From: Jatrophihabitans sp035642535
Lineage (GTDB): Bacteria > Actinomycetota > Actinomycetes > Mycobacteriales > Jatrophihabitantaceae
DNA: 64,000 bases
Assembly (NCBI GenBank): GCA_035642535.1
Contig: DASQSE010000050.1
Location: forward strand, 12,084 to 76,083
Reading direction: 5' to 3'
A model generated the notes under the pieces. The model saw only the letters and a list, made by a program, of their open reading frames with translations. It was not told the origin of the DNA and searched no databases. The position numbers and the translations under genes were made by a program. Numbering within the stretch: position 1 is the first letter of the stretch; every line of letters starts with the position of its first letter. Below are positions 15,709 through 24,526 of this stretch, piece after piece.

Positions 15709-17352
15709 CTAGGCGCCGCGTAGGTCGCGGCGCACGAATGCGACGACGCCGCCCGCCGCAGTTGCCGCGCCGATGGAAGTCATCAACAGGACGGCGGTCA
15801 GGGTCATCGGGTCGCCGGGCGGGCGCGCCAGGTGATGGAACGGGGACAGCGCGAGGACCGCGGTCGGCCAGTCGAGCGCGCTGCCGAACGAGTCGACGAG
15901 GTAGCCCAGGACGGCGAGTGTGACAGGCACGGCGGTGGTCAGCCGTGGCGCTACGCCGAAGGTGAGCACCGCGACGCCGGTGAACAGCGCGACGAGCGGC
16001 AGCGTGCCGACCATCGGCTCGACGACCTGCCATGTCGTCAACGGCGCGTCGACAAGTCGCGTGCCCACCCAAAGTGCCGCGGTCGTCGTCACGACAAGAA
16101 TCGCTGCGGCCAGGAACGCGCACCCGGTCGTGACCGCGAGCCAACGCCACCGCACGACGCCCCGCACGAGCAGGTTGTCGAGCCGACCGGCTGCCTCCTC
16201 CTGCCGCGCAGCGCCGACACGCCAGCCGAGGAAGGCGGCGAACGGAAGCGCAAGGAAGACAGCGACGTAACCCATATAACCGACGGCCGGGGCTGACACG
16301 TCCATACCCATCGACTCGAGCAGTTCGCGGTAGGTCCTGTCCTGGTTGACGAAGTCGATCAGCGCTGCGGTCATCAGCCCGAACACGAACGTGATCAAGG
16401 TCAGCGTCATCGCCCAGCCGAGCAACGCCCCGGAACTCAGCCGCCAACCGAAGCGCGCTGCGCTGCCGAGCAGCCGGAACGTCGAGCGATGCGTACCGCT
16501 TGACCGAAACAACGCCGCGCCGGCGTCGCGCCGCTCGCACAGTGCCACGGCGGCGCCGGCGAACAGCAGCATCGCGACTAGCGGCGCGAACAGCCAGATC
16601 CATTCGTCATCGGAGTAGGCGCGCAACCGCTCCAGCCAGCCGAACGGCGCGACGGTGAGCAGCCAACTGCGGCGATCCGCGCTGTTCGCGACGACCCGCA
16701 CCACGAACGCGCCGGCGAGCAGCCCCAGGCCGACCGAGACGGCGCGGCGGCGCGGTTCGACGACCTGCGCCACGAGTGTGCCGAGCGCGGCAGCCACTGC
16801 GCACATCGCGCCCAGCCCGAGTCCCCACAGGACGGCACCGCCCATCGGCTCGCCGAGCAGGATGAAGGGCAGCCCGGCCGAGACGCCAACGCCGCCCGCC
16901 GCGATGCCCATGGCGGCGAGGTGCGCAGCGAGCGCTGCCCGCGCCGTTAGCGGGCGGGCCAGCACGAGTTCGGCGCGACCGGAGTCCTCCTCGCCGCGGG
17001 TCAGCCTGGTGGCCGTCAGCATGGCCCAGCAACCGACAATGATCATGAGTAGCCAGCCGCCGTCCCAGACAGCGAAGCCGCCCGCCGTGTCCACGGCTCC
17101 CGGGACGCCCTGCATCATCCGCACGATGGTCGACGTCGAGAGGTCGAGCAGCTTCTGCCGCGATGCGGCGTCGGGGTAGGCGCTGCGGAACACCAGCACC
17201 TCGATCGCCATGTAGGCGGCGGACGCGAGCCAGATCAGCGCTGCACCGCGGCGCAGCAACCGCCAGGACAGCGCAAGCCGGGCCGCGAAACCGGGCGCGG
17301 AACCGGCCGCCGGAAGCACGGCCGATAGCGGCGCCGGGGCGAGCGTGGTCAT
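15709..17352 (-). CDS. ABC-2 type exporter permease
   Basis: A polytopic membrane protein of 547 residues with about 12 hydrophobic segments in two halves. This is the size and layout of the actinobacterial 'exporter of polyketide antibiotics' permeases that work with a separate ATPase. Its ATG at 17352 overlaps the ATPase stop (ATGA), so the two are translated together. The exported compound is unknown. The PKS operon lies directly downstream in the same direction, which makes export of its product conceivable, but a 244-bp gap with a large dyad separates them and I see no direct link. Confidence 0.85.
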   Translation of the reverse strand: MTTLAPAPLSAVLPAAGSAPGFAARLALSWRLLRRGAALIWLASAAYMAIEVLVFRSAYPDAASRQKLLDLSTSTIVRMMQGVPGAVDTAGGFAVWDGGWLLMIIVGCWAMLTATRLTRGEEDSGRAELVLARPLTARAALAAHLAAMGIAAGGVGVSAGLPFILLGEPMGGAVLWGLGLGAMCAVAAALGTLVAQVVEPRRRAVSVGLGLLAGAFVVRVVANSADRRSWLLTVAPFGWLERLRAYSDDEWIWLFAPLVAMLLFAGAAVALCERRDAGAALFRSSGTHRSTFRLLGSAARFGWRLSSGALLGWAMTLTLITFVFGLMTAALIDFVNQDRTYRELLESMGMDVSAPAVGYMGYVAVFLALPFAAFLGWRVGAARQEEAAGRLDNLLVRGVVRWRWLAVTTGCAFLAAAILVVTTTAALWVGTRLVDAPLTTWQVVEPMVGTLPLVALFTGVAVLTFGVAPRLTTAVPVTLAVLGYLVDSFGSALDWPTAVLALSPFHHLARPPGDPMTLTAVLLMTSIGAATAAGGVVAFVRRDLRGA

Positions 17353-18260
17353 CGCCGGTCCGCCACGCCGTAGAAGCCGAGGAAGACCTCCTCGAGATCG
17401 GGCTCGCGACTGCGCAGCGACACGACGCGCTGCCGTCCCAATTCGGCCAGCAGCGGCTGGGGCGAGCCGCGCACGGACAGCCGGACCGCACCGTCGGCAG
17501 GTTCCTCGGCAACGACGCCCGGGACGTTCGCGAAGGACGGAGTCGCGCCGGCTGAGACGTCGAGGACGACCTCGAACACCGTGACGTCCTTCTGTCGCAG
17601 CTTGTCGAGCGTGGCGACCTCCACCAGTCGGCCGCTGCGCAGGATCGCTACCCGGGTGCAGATGTCTTCGACCTCGTCGAGGATGTGCGACGAGAGGAAC
17701 ACGGTCTGGCCGCGGGCCGCGGCCTCCCGAACGATCTGCTGGAACTCGGCCTCCATCAGCGGATCCAGTCCGGCGGTCGGCTCGTCGAGCAGCAGCACAT
17801 CAGGTCGGTGCATCAGCGCGGCGATCAAGGCCACCTTCTGCCGGTTGCCTTTGGACAACGTCCGGATGCAGCGAGTCGCGTCGAGGTCCAGCCGCTGCAG
17901 CAACTCGTCGCGGTACGCCGCGTCGACGTCGCCGGATAGATTGCCGAGCAAGTGCAGCACCTCGGTGCCGGTCAACTGCGGCCACAAGGCGACGTCACCG
18001 GCAACGTAACCGAGGTGCTGGTGTGCGCGTGCGACGTCCTCCACCGGAACGCCCATCACCCATGCGCGGCCGGCGCTCGGATGCAGCAGCCGCAGCAGCA
18101 GCCGAATCGTGGTGGTTTTCCCGGCACCGTTCGGGCCGAGGAACCCGAACACCTCGCCGCGCTCGACCGTGAGGTCGAGCCCGTCCAACGCGATGAGATC
18201 ACCGAAACGCTTGGTCAGCCCTTCGGTGCGGATGGCGGACGTGCACGAATCGACAGCCAT
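17349..18260 (-). CDS. ABC exporter ATP-binding protein
   Basis: A 303-residue DrrA-like ATPase. The P-loop is GPNGAGKTT, the signature is LSKGNRQK, Walker B is VLLLDEPTAGLDP, and the switch histidine is in SSHIL. The C-terminal part resembles the accessory domain of drug/lipid exporter ATPases. I chose ATG at 18260 because GGAGG sits 5 nt upstream; longer in-frame versions start in non-conserved sequence. It pairs with the overlapping permease gene to form a two-component efflux pump. In-frame upstream sequence to 18459 is the divergent promoter region shared with the next + strand gene. Confidence 0.9.
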   Translation of the reverse strand: MAVDSCTSAIRTEGLTKRFGDLIALDGLDLTVERGEVFGFLGPNGAGKTTTIRLLLRLLHPSAGRAWVMGVPVEDVARAHQHLGYVAGDVALWPQLTGTEVLHLLGNLSGDVDAAYRDELLQRLDLDATRCIRTLSKGNRQKVALIAALMHRPDVLLLDEPTAGLDPLMEAEFQQIVREAAARGQTVFLSSHILDEVEDICTRVAILRSGRLVEVATLDKLRQKDVTVFEVVLDVSAGATPSFANVPGVVAEEPADGAVRLSVRGSPQPLLAELGRQRVVSLRSREPDLEEVFLGFYGVADRR

Positions 18261-18459
18261 GGCGGCCTCCCGGTCCTTCAACTTCACGCTAGGCAGGATG
18301 TGCACCGCCCGACACGGGCCTTGGTCCCACTGCGCCGCAAGCGGTCGGACCTTCGTACCTACCGGTGGCGAGCTCGGCGGGAGATGGTCGAGGTGCATCG
18401 TGCAGCCGAGCAGGCACGTCGCGGTGTTCGCCGTCGTCTATGGGTCTACGGGGGATGCG

Positions 18460-19860
18460 ATGACCAGCTCCAGTTACCCGGTCCGGCTCGACGCAACGCT
18501 CGATGAGCACCTGTCACGCTGGCGCTGGCTCATCAAGTGGTTGCTTGCAATCCCGCACTACCTCGTGCTGGCGTGCCTGTGGATCGCATTCGTCGTGCTC
18601 AGCTGCTATGCGTTTGTCGCGATATTGATCACCGGCCGCTACCCGCGAGCGGTGTTCGACTTCAACGTCGGCGTACTTCGCTGGACCTGGCGGGTGAGCT
18701 ACTACGCGTTCGGCGCGTTTGCCACCGATCGCTACCCGCCGTTCACGCTCGAAGACGCACCCGACTATCCCGCGCACCTCGACATCTCCTACCCCGAGCA
18801 GCTTTCGCGTGGGCTCGTCCTGGTGAAGTGGTGGCTGCTCGCGCTGCCGCAATATCTGATCGTGGGCGTGTTCGTGGGCGGCGGATGGCTCGCGTGGCAT
18901 GGCGACGGCGGCTGGCCGGCGAGCATGGGACTGATCGGCGTACTCGCGCTGATCGCGGCGGTCATCCTGCTCTTCACCGGGAAGTACCCACGCTCGATCT
19001 ACGACTTCGTGATCGGACTCAACCGCTGGGTGCTCCGGGTCGCTGCCTACGCGGCGCTGATGACGGACGCCTATCCACCGTTCCGCCTCGACATGGGCGG
19101 GCAGGATCCCGCAACGCTGGTCATCCCGCCTCCGACTCCGCCAGCCGCGCCGGTGACGCTCGACAAGCCGGCGCCGCCGACCGCGCCGCTCCCGCGCCGG
19201 TCCGGATGGACCGGTGGCCGGGTCGTAGCCGTGGTGGTGGGCGCGGTGCTGGCGCTGATCTCATTCGGTCTGCTCGCGGGCGGGAGCGTTGCACTCTGGT
19301 TCGACATGCACCGCGATGGCGGTTATGTGACGTCCTCCGTGGAGAGCCGGCACAGCGACGGTTACGCGATCACGAGCGATCGCATCACCATCGGCAGCGC
19401 CGCCTTCGATTGGCGGTGGGAGCGCGACCTGCTCGGCAAGGTTCGTATCCGCGCCACGAGCGAGAATCCGGCCGCCCTCTTCGTGGGCATCGCTCCCACC
19501 GAGGCGGTGGATCGCTACCTGAGCGGCGTCGCGCACACCGTGCTGCGCGAGTTCGACGGATCGGCCGAGACCACGATCATCGGGACGGTCGAACCGGCGC
19601 TCCCGACGGGTACGTCGATCTGGGTCGCGCAGGCCGCCGGCGTCGACCGGCAGACGCTGAAATGGACGCCCCGCGCAGGAGACTGGACGGTGGTCGTGAT
19701 GAACGCCGACGGCCGAGCCGGCGTCTCCGTCAGAGGCGACGTCGGCGCGACCATTCCCGCGTTGCCTTGGATTGCGCTCGGGTTGTTTGCGGGCGCCGCG
19801 GTGCTCCTGGCGGGCGCGCTGTTGCTGATCATCATTCCGGTCCGGCACGTCGGTCGGTAA
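18460..19860 (+). CDS. DUF4389-like membrane protein
   Basis: 466 residues. Two repeats of a pattern typical of DUF4389 occupy the first 240 residues: a conserved 'YP..LD......RWRWLIKWLLAIPHY'-type start (given here as a gapped pattern), paired membrane segments, and an ITGRYPR or FTGKYPR motif followed by a domain with VLRW or VLRV. A proline-rich linker then leads to another membrane segment (about 250-270), an exported beta-rich domain of about 165 residues, and a final C-terminal membrane helix. Function is unknown; the family is common in actinobacteria. ATG at 18460 is preceded by GGGGG at a suitable distance, so I prefer it to longer forms. It converges on the GNAT gene with a 27-bp gap. 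Confidence 0.75.
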   Translation: MTSSSYPVRLDATLDEHLSRWRWLIKWLLAIPHYLVLACLWIAFVVLSCYAFVAILITGRYPRAVFDFNVGVLRWTWRVSYYAFGAFATDRYPPFTLEDAPDYPAHLDISYPEQLSRGLVLVKWWLLALPQYLIVGVFVGGGWLAWHGDGGWPASMGLIGVLALIAAVILLFTGKYPRSIYDFVIGLNRWVLRVAAYAALMTDAYPPFRLDMGGQDPATLVIPPPTPPAAPVTLDKPAPPTAPLPRRSGWTGGRVVAVVVGAVLALISFGLLAGGSVALWFDMHRDGGYVTSSVESRHSDGYAITSDRITIGSAAFDWRWERDLLGKVRIRATSENPAALFVGIAPTEAVDRYLSGVAHTVLREFDGSAETTIIGTVEPALPTGTSIWVAQAAGVDRQTLKWTPRAGDWTVVVMNADGRAGVSVRGDVGATIPALPWIALGLFAGAAVLLAGALLLIIIPVRHVGR

Positions 19861-19887
19861 CCGCGGCCGCGCCGGTCGCCGTCGCGC

Positions 19888-20454
19888 CTAGGACGCTGCT
19901 TCGATGCCGCCTGCGATCGGTGCATCGCCGAGCGCAATCTCCAGCTGCGAGGTGCCGTTCGTCACGGTCACGCGGGCGCGGACGGCGCGCGCCAGCTCGA
20001 CCACCGGCCGGTTCTGCGAGAAGAAGATCGCGGTGAATCTGTCGATTCCGCACTCGTGCGCACGTTGGGACAGCAACGCGACGAGCAGGGTTGCGAGCCC
20101 GGCCCGCCGCCACGCGGGGTCGACCACGATGGCGAGCTCGGCGGCCACCTTGCCGTCCGGGTAGGGCGGCAGCGCCGCATATCGGGCCACCGCGATACCG
20201 CGCCCACGCGCCCGGGCCACGAGCGCGAATCGGGTCGTGTAGTCCAGCCGGGTCAGCGAGTCGAGCAGTCGGCCGTTGACGTGCGGCGCGGCGCCGAGGA
20301 ATCGGGAGCGCAACGTGGCGGCGTCGGCGGATTGGATCGCCCTGGCGAGCTCCGGCCCGTCGGAGGGCAGGATCGGCCGGATCTGGACTCGGCGTCCGTC
20401 AGCCAGCCGCCGCGTGATCTCGTACGCGGTGGGATAGCCCGGAGGTAACGCCAT
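19888..20454 (-). CDS. GNAT-family N-acetyltransferase
   Basis: 188 residues with one GNAT fold. The acetyl-CoA binding motif A is seen as VVDPAWRRAGLATLLV (about 108-123), preceded by the strand of motif D. The N-terminal segment (RPILPSDGPEL) matches the common start of small-molecule or protein acetyltransferases; actinobacterial relatives are sometimes fused to cyclic-nucleotide domains and acetylate acyl-CoA synthetases, but no such domain is present here. The substrate is unknown. The start is the ATG at 20454 with a weak upstream AGGGC. A DosR-like dyad (20490-20503) lies 36 bp upstream. Confidence 0.8.
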   Translation of the reverse strand: MALPPGYPTAYEITRRLADGRRVQIRPILPSDGPELARAIQSADAATLRSRFLGAAPHVNGRLLDSLTRLDYTTRFALVARARGRGIAVARYAALPPYPDGKVAAELAIVVDPAWRRAGLATLLVALLSQRAHECGIDRFTAIFFSQNRPVVELARAVRARVTVTNGTSQLEIALGDAPIAGGIEAAS

Positions 20455-20489
20455 GCCCTGACATTGACACCCCGATCACACGCAGGCAT

Positions 20490-20503
20490 GGGTCCAAGGA
20501 CGC
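20490..20503. promoter_or_regulatory. Candidate DosR/DevR-like box upstream of the GNAT gene
   Basis: GGGTC-CAAG-GACGC fits GGGNC-N4-GNCCC at 7 of 8 defined positions. A further GTCCC half-site follows at 511-515 of the same kilobase (20511-20515). It is 36 bp upstream of the GNAT start. Weak on its own; it gains weight only from the similar boxes elsewhere in the window. Confidence 0.3.
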
Positions 20504-20583
20504 AATCTTGGTCCCCCGCCTGGTACGTCCATTACGCCCGGCAGCGCCCACTCGCGAGAGATGGGCACTGCCGGCTTGGTTGA

Positions 20584-22062
20584 TCAGTGCTGCGCGCGGG
20601 CGCGGCGCGGCAGCAGCCAGCCCAGCACGAACGCGGCGCCGATCAGTGCGAGCGTCACCAGGAGGGTGTGCTGCGCCGCGGCGAGGTGCCGGCCCGCGGC
20701 CCGCGCCGCCGCCGGCCCGCCCCGCTCAAGGTGCAGGGTGCCGAAGAACAGCGTGGCCAGCACCGCGACACCGAGCGAGGCGCCGAGCTGCTGCAGCGAT
20801 TCGAGCAGTCCGGTCGCCGAGCCGACCTCGTGCTCGTCGATCTCGCCGACGATGATGCTGAACAGCGGGACGAAGATCATGCCCATCCCGAGCCCGAACA
20901 GCGCCATGCCCGGTACGAGTTGCGGCGCGCCGACACTGCCGTCCGCCGCCCGCAGCGATACGTCCAGCACGACCGTCCCGGCAGCCATGATCGTCAGACC
21001 GACGTGCAGGATCGGTCGCCCGATCGCCGTCGTCGCCCACGCGCCGACGCCGGAGCCGACGCACGCGCCGACCGCGATCGCGGTTCCGTACAGGCTCGCG
21101 GTCATCGGCGAGTTGCCGAGGCCGATCTGCAGGAACAACCCGTTGGTGAGCGAGAAGCCCACGACCGTGGCGAAGAAGACCAGCGTGAACAGCACACCGG
21201 AGACGTAGGAGCGCTTGCGTAGCACGCTGAACTCGATCAGCGGCGAACGCCCGGTGCGGATCCGGCTCCGCTGTTGCGCGCCGAACGCGGCGAGCACCGG
21301 TACTGCGACGGCCGGCATCCCGAGCAGCCACATCGGCCAGCCCAGCGTCCGCCCCTCCACCAGCGGCAGCACGACGAGAACGCTCACCACTGCCATGAGA
21401 ACGGTGCCGACCAGATCGAGGCGCAGCCCCTCGCGTCGCACCGTCTTCGACGGCAGCACCCGCGCGCCGGCGATCAGCGCGGCACCGCCGATCGGCAGGT
21501 TGATGAGGAACAGCGCGCGCCAATCCGAGCCGAGCAGGTTCGCCTTGATGAGCAGCCCGGCCACGACCGGACCCGCAACGGTCGACAGCCCGATCACCGG
21601 CCCCAGCGCGGCGAAGGCCTTACCCATCTGAGCGGGCGGGAAGATGTCGCGGATCAGGCCGAAGCCCTGCGGCACGAGCAGCGCGGCGGACAGGCCCTGC
21701 AGGGCACGCGCGGCGATCAGCGCGTCGGGCGACCAGGCGAACGCGCAGGCCGCCGACGCGGCGACGAAACCTGCAAGGCCGGCCAGCAGCAGGCGCTTGC
21801 GGCCGAACATGTCGCCGAGCCGCCCACCAGTCATCAGACCGACCGAGAGCGCCAGCGTGTATCCGGCGGCGATCCACTCGAGCTGTGTTGCGGTCATCGA
21901 CAGGTCGCGCTGGATCGAGGGCGCCGCGACGTTGACGATCGTCGAGTCCAGGATGTTCAGGATCATCGCGGCGAGGACGACTGCGAACGCGCTCCAGGTG
22001 CGCTCGCGCGTCGCCACGCGCGGCGCTGCCAGGCTGACCGGTCGGTCGAGGACGACGCTCAT
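20584..22062 (-). CDS. DHA2-family MFS drug efflux transporter
   Basis: 492 residues with about 14 membrane helices, as in EmrB/QacA-type drug:H+ antiporters. Motif A between helices 2 and 3 reads GGRLGDMFGRKRL, and the early LDSTIVNVAAPSI segment matches motif D1 of the 14-helix group. It should export hydrophobic or cationic compounds across the cytoplasmic membrane. It is divergent from the WYL regulator at 22153, and the 90-bp gap holds a perfect 9-bp inverted repeat, so local control by that regulator is likely. The natural substrate is not evident. Confidence 0.9.
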   Translation of the reverse strand: MSVVLDRPVSLAAPRVATRERTWSAFAVVLAAMILNILDSTIVNVAAPSIQRDLSMTATQLEWIAAGYTLALSVGLMTGGRLGDMFGRKRLLLAGLAGFVAASAACAFAWSPDALIAARALQGLSAALLVPQGFGLIRDIFPPAQMGKAFAALGPVIGLSTVAGPVVAGLLIKANLLGSDWRALFLINLPIGGAALIAGARVLPSKTVRREGLRLDLVGTVLMAVVSVLVVLPLVEGRTLGWPMWLLGMPAVAVPVLAAFGAQQRSRIRTGRSPLIEFSVLRKRSYVSGVLFTLVFFATVVGFSLTNGLFLQIGLGNSPMTASLYGTAIAVGACVGSGVGAWATTAIGRPILHVGLTIMAAGTVVLDVSLRAADGSVGAPQLVPGMALFGLGMGMIFVPLFSIIVGEIDEHEVGSATGLLESLQQLGASLGVAVLATLFFGTLHLERGGPAAARAAGRHLAAAQHTLLVTLALIGAAFVLGWLLPRRARAQH

Positions 22063-22108
22063 GTGGGCTCCTTCGTCGAGATCGTTGATCTGCCCGACGC
22101 TACGGTCG

Positions 22109-22133
22109 AATCAGGAAGTATTCGTTCCTGATT
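22109..22133. promoter_or_regulatory. Operator-like palindrome between efflux pump and WYL regulator
   Basis: AATCAGGAA, a 7-nt spacer, TTCCTGATT: a perfect 9-9 dyad centred in the divergent promoter region. It is 47 bp from the pump start and 20 bp from the regulator start. The best guess is the binding site of the WYL protein itself, giving joint control of both genes. Confidence 0.6.
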
Positions 22134-22152
22134 GAGAACTAATCTGAACGGC

Positions 22153-23121
22153 ATGGCCGAGACCTCACGACGCCTGCTCAAGCTGCTCTCGCTGCTGCAG
22201 ACTCCGCGCGAGTGGCCCGGGCCGGAGCTGGCCCGGCGCCTGGGCGTGAGTACCCGCACGGTGCGCAACGACGTGGAGCGACTGCGACAGCTCGGCTATC
22301 CGGTGCGCGCCACCCGCGGTGCCGTCGGCGGCTACCGGCTCTCCGCCGGCAGCGCAATGCCGCCGCTGCTGCTCGACGACGACGAGGCCGTCGCCATCGC
22401 GGTCAGCCTGCGCACTGCCACCGGCGGCGCCGTCGAAGGCCTCGAGGAGACAGCGCTGCGCGCGCTGACGAAACTCCAGCAGGTACTGCCCAAGCGGCTG
22501 GCTCGGCGCGTGGACGCGCTCGGCACGCACACCGTTCGGGTATCCGCGCGGCAACGCGGCCCGCAAGTGGCGGGCGGGCTGCTGGCACTCATCGCGGCGG
22601 CCGCCCGCGACCGCGAGGTGCTGCGCTTCCGCTACGCCGACCACTCCGGCACCGCCACCGAGCGGCGCATCGAACCGTATCGGCTGGTGAACTGGGGTCG
22701 GCGCTGGTACCTCGTCGCGTTCGACGTCGAGCGCGACGACTGGCGCACCTTCCGCGTCGATCGGATGAGCGAAGCCCGCTCGGTCGGGCACCGGTTCACG
22801 GCTCGCGAACTGCCGTCGGACGACATCGCCGGTTACGTCGCGGCACGCACCAGGCAGGTCCAGATGAAGGTGCGCGGCCGGGTCGTCGTGCACGCGCCCG
22901 CGCAGCTCGTGACGGCTCGCATGGGCAGCTGGGCGGAGGGCAGCGTGGAGCAGCTCGGCGACGACCGCTGCCTGCTGCAGGTCGGCGGGCGCTCGGTCGA
23001 TGACATCGCATTCTGGCTCGGTGTCCTCGACGCCGACTTCGAAGTGGTCGACTCACCGCAGCTGGCCGCCGCCGTCCGCCGCATCGCCGCGCGATACCAC
23101 GCCGCGGCGCCCGCTCAGTAG
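22153..23121 (+). CDS. HTH/WYL-domain transcriptional regulator
   Basis: 322 residues. The N-terminal winged helix-turn-helix of the DeoR/HTH_11 type covers about 1-60, with recognition helix STRTVRNDVERLRQLG. A WYL ligand-sensing domain follows (about 130-200, with RWYLVAFD), then a WCX C-terminal extension. Such proteins bind nucleic acid ligands or small effectors and usually repress or activate a neighbour. I chose ATG at 22153 rather than the in-frame TTG at 22132, because the latter lies inside the operator palindrome. The divergent DHA2 pump is the obvious target. The 3' end overlaps the convergent glycosyltransferase by 7 bp. Confidence 0.88.
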   Translation: MAETSRRLLKLLSLLQTPREWPGPELARRLGVSTRTVRNDVERLRQLGYPVRATRGAVGGYRLSAGSAMPPLLLDDDEAVAIAVSLRTATGGAVEGLEETALRALTKLQQVLPKRLARRVDALGTHTVRVSARQRGPQVAGGLLALIAAAARDREVLRFRYADHSGTATERRIEPYRLVNWGRRWYLVAFDVERDDWRTFRVDRMSEARSVGHRFTARELPSDDIAGYVAARTRQVQMKVRGRVVVHAPAQLVTARMGSWAEGSVEQLGDDRCLLQVGGRSVDDIAFWLGVLDADFEVVDSPQLAAAVRRIAARYHAAAPAQ

Positions 23122-24518
23122 AGCGCGGTGATGAGCTGGAAGTAGCGATCGATGTGCCGCGGGGCGAGGTACTCGGCGCACACCCGATCCTGCGCCGCGC
23201 GGCCGAGCTCGGCTGCCGTCTCGGGATCGTCGAGCAGGTTGCGCACGGTCGCGGTGAAACCGGCCAGGTCGGTCGGTTCGACGAGTACCCCGGAGACGCC
23301 GGACTCGATCTGATCCTGGATGCCGCCGACGCGGCTGCCGACGGTGGGGCGGCCCTTCCACATTCCCTCCGCGACAGTGAGTCCGAACCCTTCGGCGAGG
23401 CTCTTCTGCACGATGACATCCGTGCGCCGCTGCAGCGCGTTGACGATGGCGGCGTTCTCCTCGAGGTCGTCCATCGGAAGGCAAGCGAGATGCACTTGTC
23501 GCCGCTGCTCCGGTGGCAACGCGGACCACGCGGCACGTAGTTCGTCGAGCGTCTGTTGACCCTCCGGGTCGTCGGTCACCGAATCCGGGCTCGGGCCGGC
23601 GAGCACCAGATGCGCATCGCCGTCGAGTTCCGCGCCGCAGAACGCGGTCAGCACGCCGACGTGATCCTTCAGCGGATCCCAGCGCGAGATCTGGGTGACG
23701 ATCTTCGCAGTTGCCGGCACCGGAGTGTCCTCGATCATGTCGGCGCGCGCGGTGACCCGGCCGGTCGCGCCGTCCTGCCGGGTGAACGTTGCGGACGCCG
23801 GCGCACGCGTCGCGACGATGCCTGCGGCAGCGAGCACGGCGGCGACGGTGTCATCGTCGAGCACCTGGTTCTTGGCCGAGAAGGCATCGATGCACGGCGG
23901 GATGACGACGACCTGCGCGGGGTCGAGAACGTCCCAGCCGTACTGCCGCCGCGAGAACACCTGGTTCGACGTGTGCGCCGCATACGGTTCGAGAAAGCGC
24001 CAGCCGGCGCGCGTCCGCTGGTTGGGCGAATCGGCACCGATGTGGCAGCTCCAGATGACGTGCGCGCCTGACGCGGCAAGCAGCGGCGCGAGGCCGAGCG
24101 TCTGCGGGTCGTGCAGGATGACCGCATCGCCGGGGCGCACGAGCCGGCGCAGTTGCGCGCCATCCGATGCGAGCGCCGACTCGTAGGTCTGCCGATCGCG
24201 CTCATCGAGACCGTCGCCGTCGCCGTCGCTGCCGTGCAGCAAATGGTGCAGGCGCTTGGTGACCTCGAAGAACTCCTCGTTCCCGTCGATCACCAACCAG
24301 CGGACGCGGATGTCGCACGCCGCCGGGTAGCCGAGGATCGAGTGCAGCATCTCTGCCACGCCGCCACCTTCGGCCGTGGAGTTGACATGCCAAACCGTGC
24401 CGGCGCCGAGCTGATCCCGGGCCGTCGCCATCGTGTCCAGCAACCTGGCCACCGGCTCGTCGCCGATGACGTCCGCAAAGCGCTGCACCGGCTGCGGTGC
24501 GATCTCGACCTCATCCAT
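23115..24518 (-). CDS. treT: GT4 glycosyltransferase, probable trehalose synthase (TreT-like)
   Basis: 467 residues with the two-Rossmann GT-B fold. The N-terminal half has WHVNSTAEGGGVAEML, the hallmark nucleotide-sugar/acceptor loop of TreT and trehalose phosphorylases, and an HDPQTLGL segment. The C-terminal half carries the retaining GT4 pattern ending in QKSLAEGFGLTVAEGMWK (glutamate pair near 390-400). TreT joins NDP-glucose and glucose to trehalose reversibly, a compatible solute fitting a stress island. It is 8 bp downstream of the GT2 gene and probably co-transcribed. Phosphorylase activity cannot be excluded. Confidence 0.75.
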   Translation of the reverse strand: MDEVEIAPQPVQRFADVIGDEPVARLLDTMATARDQLGAGTVWHVNSTAEGGGVAEMLHSILGYPAACDIRVRWLVIDGNEEFFEVTKRLHHLLHGSDGDGDGLDERDRQTYESALASDGAQLRRLVRPGDAVILHDPQTLGLAPLLAASGAHVIWSCHIGADSPNQRTRAGWRFLEPYAAHTSNQVFSRRQYGWDVLDPAQVVVIPPCIDAFSAKNQVLDDDTVAAVLAAAGIVATRAPASATFTRQDGATGRVTARADMIEDTPVPATAKIVTQISRWDPLKDHVGVLTAFCGAELDGDAHLVLAGPSPDSVTDDPEGQQTLDELRAAWSALPPEQRRQVHLACLPMDDLEENAAIVNALQRRTDVIVQKSLAEGFGLTVAEGMWKGRPTVGSRVGGIQDQIESGVSGVLVEPTDLAGFTATVRNLLDDPETAAELGRAAQDRVCAEYLAPRHIDRYFQLITALY

Positions 24519-24526
24519 TGCTGCGG

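Noticed and set aside
18316..18328. GGGCCTTGGTCCC upstream of the ABC ATPase as another DosR-like box
   Set aside because: The spacer is 3, not 4 bases, and the adjacent exporter and DUF4389 genes are not of the hypoxia type.
22132..22152. TTG at 22132 as start of the WYL regulator
   Set aside because: It lies within the operator-like palindrome and has no ribosome site; ATG at 22153 starts the conserved domain.
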